DNA from: Pseudomonadota bacterium
GTDB taxonomy: Bacteria; Bdellovibrionota; UBA1018; CAIMNF01
DNA: 64,000 nt
Reading direction: 5' to 3'
Assembly (NCBI GenBank): GCA_027491115.1
Contig: JAIXWV010000006.1
Span: 1-64,000, forward strand
Of this stretch, positions 61,506 to 64,000 are shown in pieces; position 1 is the stretch's first letter, and each line of letters starts with the position of its first letter. A program made the position numbers and the translations under genes. Under the pieces are notes generated by a model, which was not told the DNA's origin, ran no database searches, and saw only the letters and a list, made by a program, of their open reading frames with translations.

Positions 61506-61550
61506 CTCATTCATTCTGGTTTCAAGTCGATGATTGCGCGTGGGCGCGAA

Positions 61551-63194
<1,644 letters not shown>

Positions 63195-63211
63195 CTATAT
63201 AGAGGGATGGT

Positions 63212-63499
63212 TTACTGGATGATTCCGAGGATGTCTTCCTCGCGCATCATCAGGAATTCTTCGCCTTCGATTTTGATCTCGGTTCCGGAGTATTTCCCGA
63301 ACAGGACCTTGTCGCCTTTTTTGACTTCGAGGGGACGGACTTTCCCGTCATCGGTCACGCGACCGGTTCCAACAGCGATGATCTCGCCCTGGATTGGCTT
63401 TTCTTTTGCAGTGTCGGGAATGATGATCCCGCCTTTTGACTTCTCTTCTTCGACAAATCTCTTAACGAGCACACGATCGTGCAGGGGACGTACTTGCAT
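63212..63499 (-). CDS. groES: Co-chaperonin GroES
   Basis: Seven-subunit lid of GroEL. 95 residues from the ATG at 63499, with AGGAGG nine bases upstream; the ATG at 63523 would add eight residues and has no ribosome site. Marks: [20 protein letters not shown] at the start, [13 protein letters not shown] (mobile loop and roof), [20 protein letters not shown] then [12 protein letters not shown]. First gene of the operon. Confidence 0.98.
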   Translation of the reverse strand: MQVRPLHDRVLVKRFVEEEKSKGGIIIPDTAKEKPIQGEIIAVGTGRVTDDGKVRPLEVKKGDKVLFGKYSGTEIKIEGEEFLMMREEDILGIIQ

Positions 63500-63554
63500 G
63501 GCATTGACCTCCTCAGGTTTCATTGGGTTAAACCAAAAGTTTCGATTCTGTCGG

Positions 63555-63584
63555 ATTAGATGGTTTCACCCCCCGAATTGTCAA
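63555..63584 (-). promoter_or_regulatory. groES: Sigma-70-type promoter of groESL
   Basis: On the minus strand TTGACA (63584-63579) and TCTAAT (63560-63555) match the -35 perfectly and the -10 at five of six, with an 18-base spacer; transcription would start near 63548, giving a leader of about 50 bases. No CIRCE element (TTAGCACTC-N9-GAGTGCTAA) is seen here. Confidence 0.65.
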
Positions 63585-63630
63585 CCGACAAACCCTAAAA
63601 AAAGTCAGAAACACGCCTTTTTGGGCGGAT

Positions 63631-63647
63631 TTTTGACGACGTCAAAA
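63631..63647. promoter_or_regulatory. 17-bp palindrome between groES and divergent secreted-protein gene
   Basis: TTTTGACG-A-CGTCAAAA has perfect 8-bp arms around one base, 47 bases upstream of the groES -35. The divergent gene starts at 63764. This is a good candidate for a dimeric repressor or activator site, but none is identified. The arm sequence TTTTGAC/GTCAAAA also occurs upstream of dksA (37855-37884). Confidence 0.4.
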
Positions 63648-63763
63648 TTCAATCCCCTCCAACCGCCTGCATCATGGAAGTTTTTGCCCGTACCGGGTCA
63701 AGATTTCCCGATTTCCTACCGAAAGAGTCAACGAATGCAAAACCCAGAAAACGGAGTGAACCC

Positions 63764-64000
63764 ATGAAACCGATCCGCTTTGACCGCTTTACTCGGATAA
63801 TCGCCCTCTTGGTCGGATTGAGCACATCCTGGACTTCAGCTGCCCCCATCCCCGGGAGTGAAGAGCTGAACGAAGAAAACCTCTTCAAGAAGCCAAATAT
63901 AGAAATCCCAGAGTCCATTGAGCCCTTTGTTGAGGCAAAGGATGACAGCCTCAGCTCAACGGTCCGCTCTCCCCTCTTGCGAAGAGTGGGTCGACTCCAT
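63764..64000 (+). CDS. Exported protein, 5' part only
   Basis: Open frame of 79 codons running off the right edge. Signal peptide MKPIRFDRFTRIIALLVGLS then TSWTSA-AP; GGAG lies seven bases before the ATG. The visible mature part (PGSEELNEENLFKKPNIEIP) is charged and polar with no cysteine or repeat. Too little is visible to assign a family. Confidence 0.6.
   Translation, partial: MKPIRFDRFTRIIALLVGLSTSWTSAAPIPGSEELNEENLFKKPNIEIPESIEPFVEAKDDSLSSTVRSPLLRRVGRLH

Noticed and set aside
63500-63763. CIRCE element before groES
   Set aside because: No TTAGCACTC/GAGTGCTAA pair, even with mismatches, could be found.

Overview
The window is a gene-dense stretch of one bacterial chromosome with moderately high GC, complete at neither edge. 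It has about 60 protein genes, no rRNA, no tRNA that I can recognise, no CRISPR array and no insertion sequence. The mix suggests a Gram-negative, probably diderm predator-like lineage such as Bdellovibrionota/Oligoflexia. The pointers are a VKOR-DsbA fusion, an orphan short flagellin, a PhaR-type regulator, GatCAB, NtrYX, many lipoproteins and outer-membrane barrels, and a long Ig-like repeat protein with RDT-x-AP linkers. This placement is inference from gene content, not from a marker-gene comparison.

Layout. 1-4.5 kb: an RND efflux operon (ArsR-family regulator, TolC-like outer-membrane factor, RND permease cut by the left edge), read leftward from a promoter covered by three evenly spaced TAATATTA boxes. 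4.6-20.8 kb: an envelope island with two paralogous GLUG-like lipoproteins on either side of a beta-barrel, small secreted proteins, a zinc CDF exporter with a cytochrome b561, a LysE exporter, and a 1769-residue Ig-like/LamG lipoprotein followed at once by a barrel gene. 20.9-22 kb: an orphan flagellin with a sigma-28-like promoter, convergent with a tiny type IV pilin-like gene. 22-38.3 kb: mostly housekeeping genes (RluB-type pseudouridine synthase, zapA-5-FTHF cyclo-ligase-ymdB, Ppx/GppA, AsmA, gatCAB, rhodanese, PcrA/UvrD, glmU, dksA). 38.3-45.6 kb: a peptide-binding protein, a CcdA/DsbD-like plus VKOR-DsbA plus TatD operon, and proS-pyrF-rlmB. 45.6-49.2 kb: the NtrY/NtrX two-component pair. 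58-49.2 kb, leftward: an apparent eight-gene run of TPR lipoprotein, lipoprotein, OppD, OppF, pterin dehydratase, SDR, PruA and M32 carboxypeptidase. 58-64 kb: PhaR-like regulator, an outer-membrane protein-Hsp33-secreted protein operon, groESL, and the start of another secreted protein.

How the parts fit. The eight-gene run reads as peptide import followed by peptide cleavage and proline/aromatic amino acid breakdown, which would suit a protein-eating lifestyle. The many cysteine-paired exported proteins fit with a dedicated periplasmic disulfide system (VKOR-DsbA). Stress and growth-rate control appears through DksA, Hsp33, GroESL and Ppx/GppA.

The strongest non-coding signals are the 16-bp-spaced TAATATTA array, a structured dksA leader with GGA-bearing loops that look like CsrA sites, the flagellin promoter and leader, and a good sigma-70 promoter plus a 17-bp palindrome upstream of groES.
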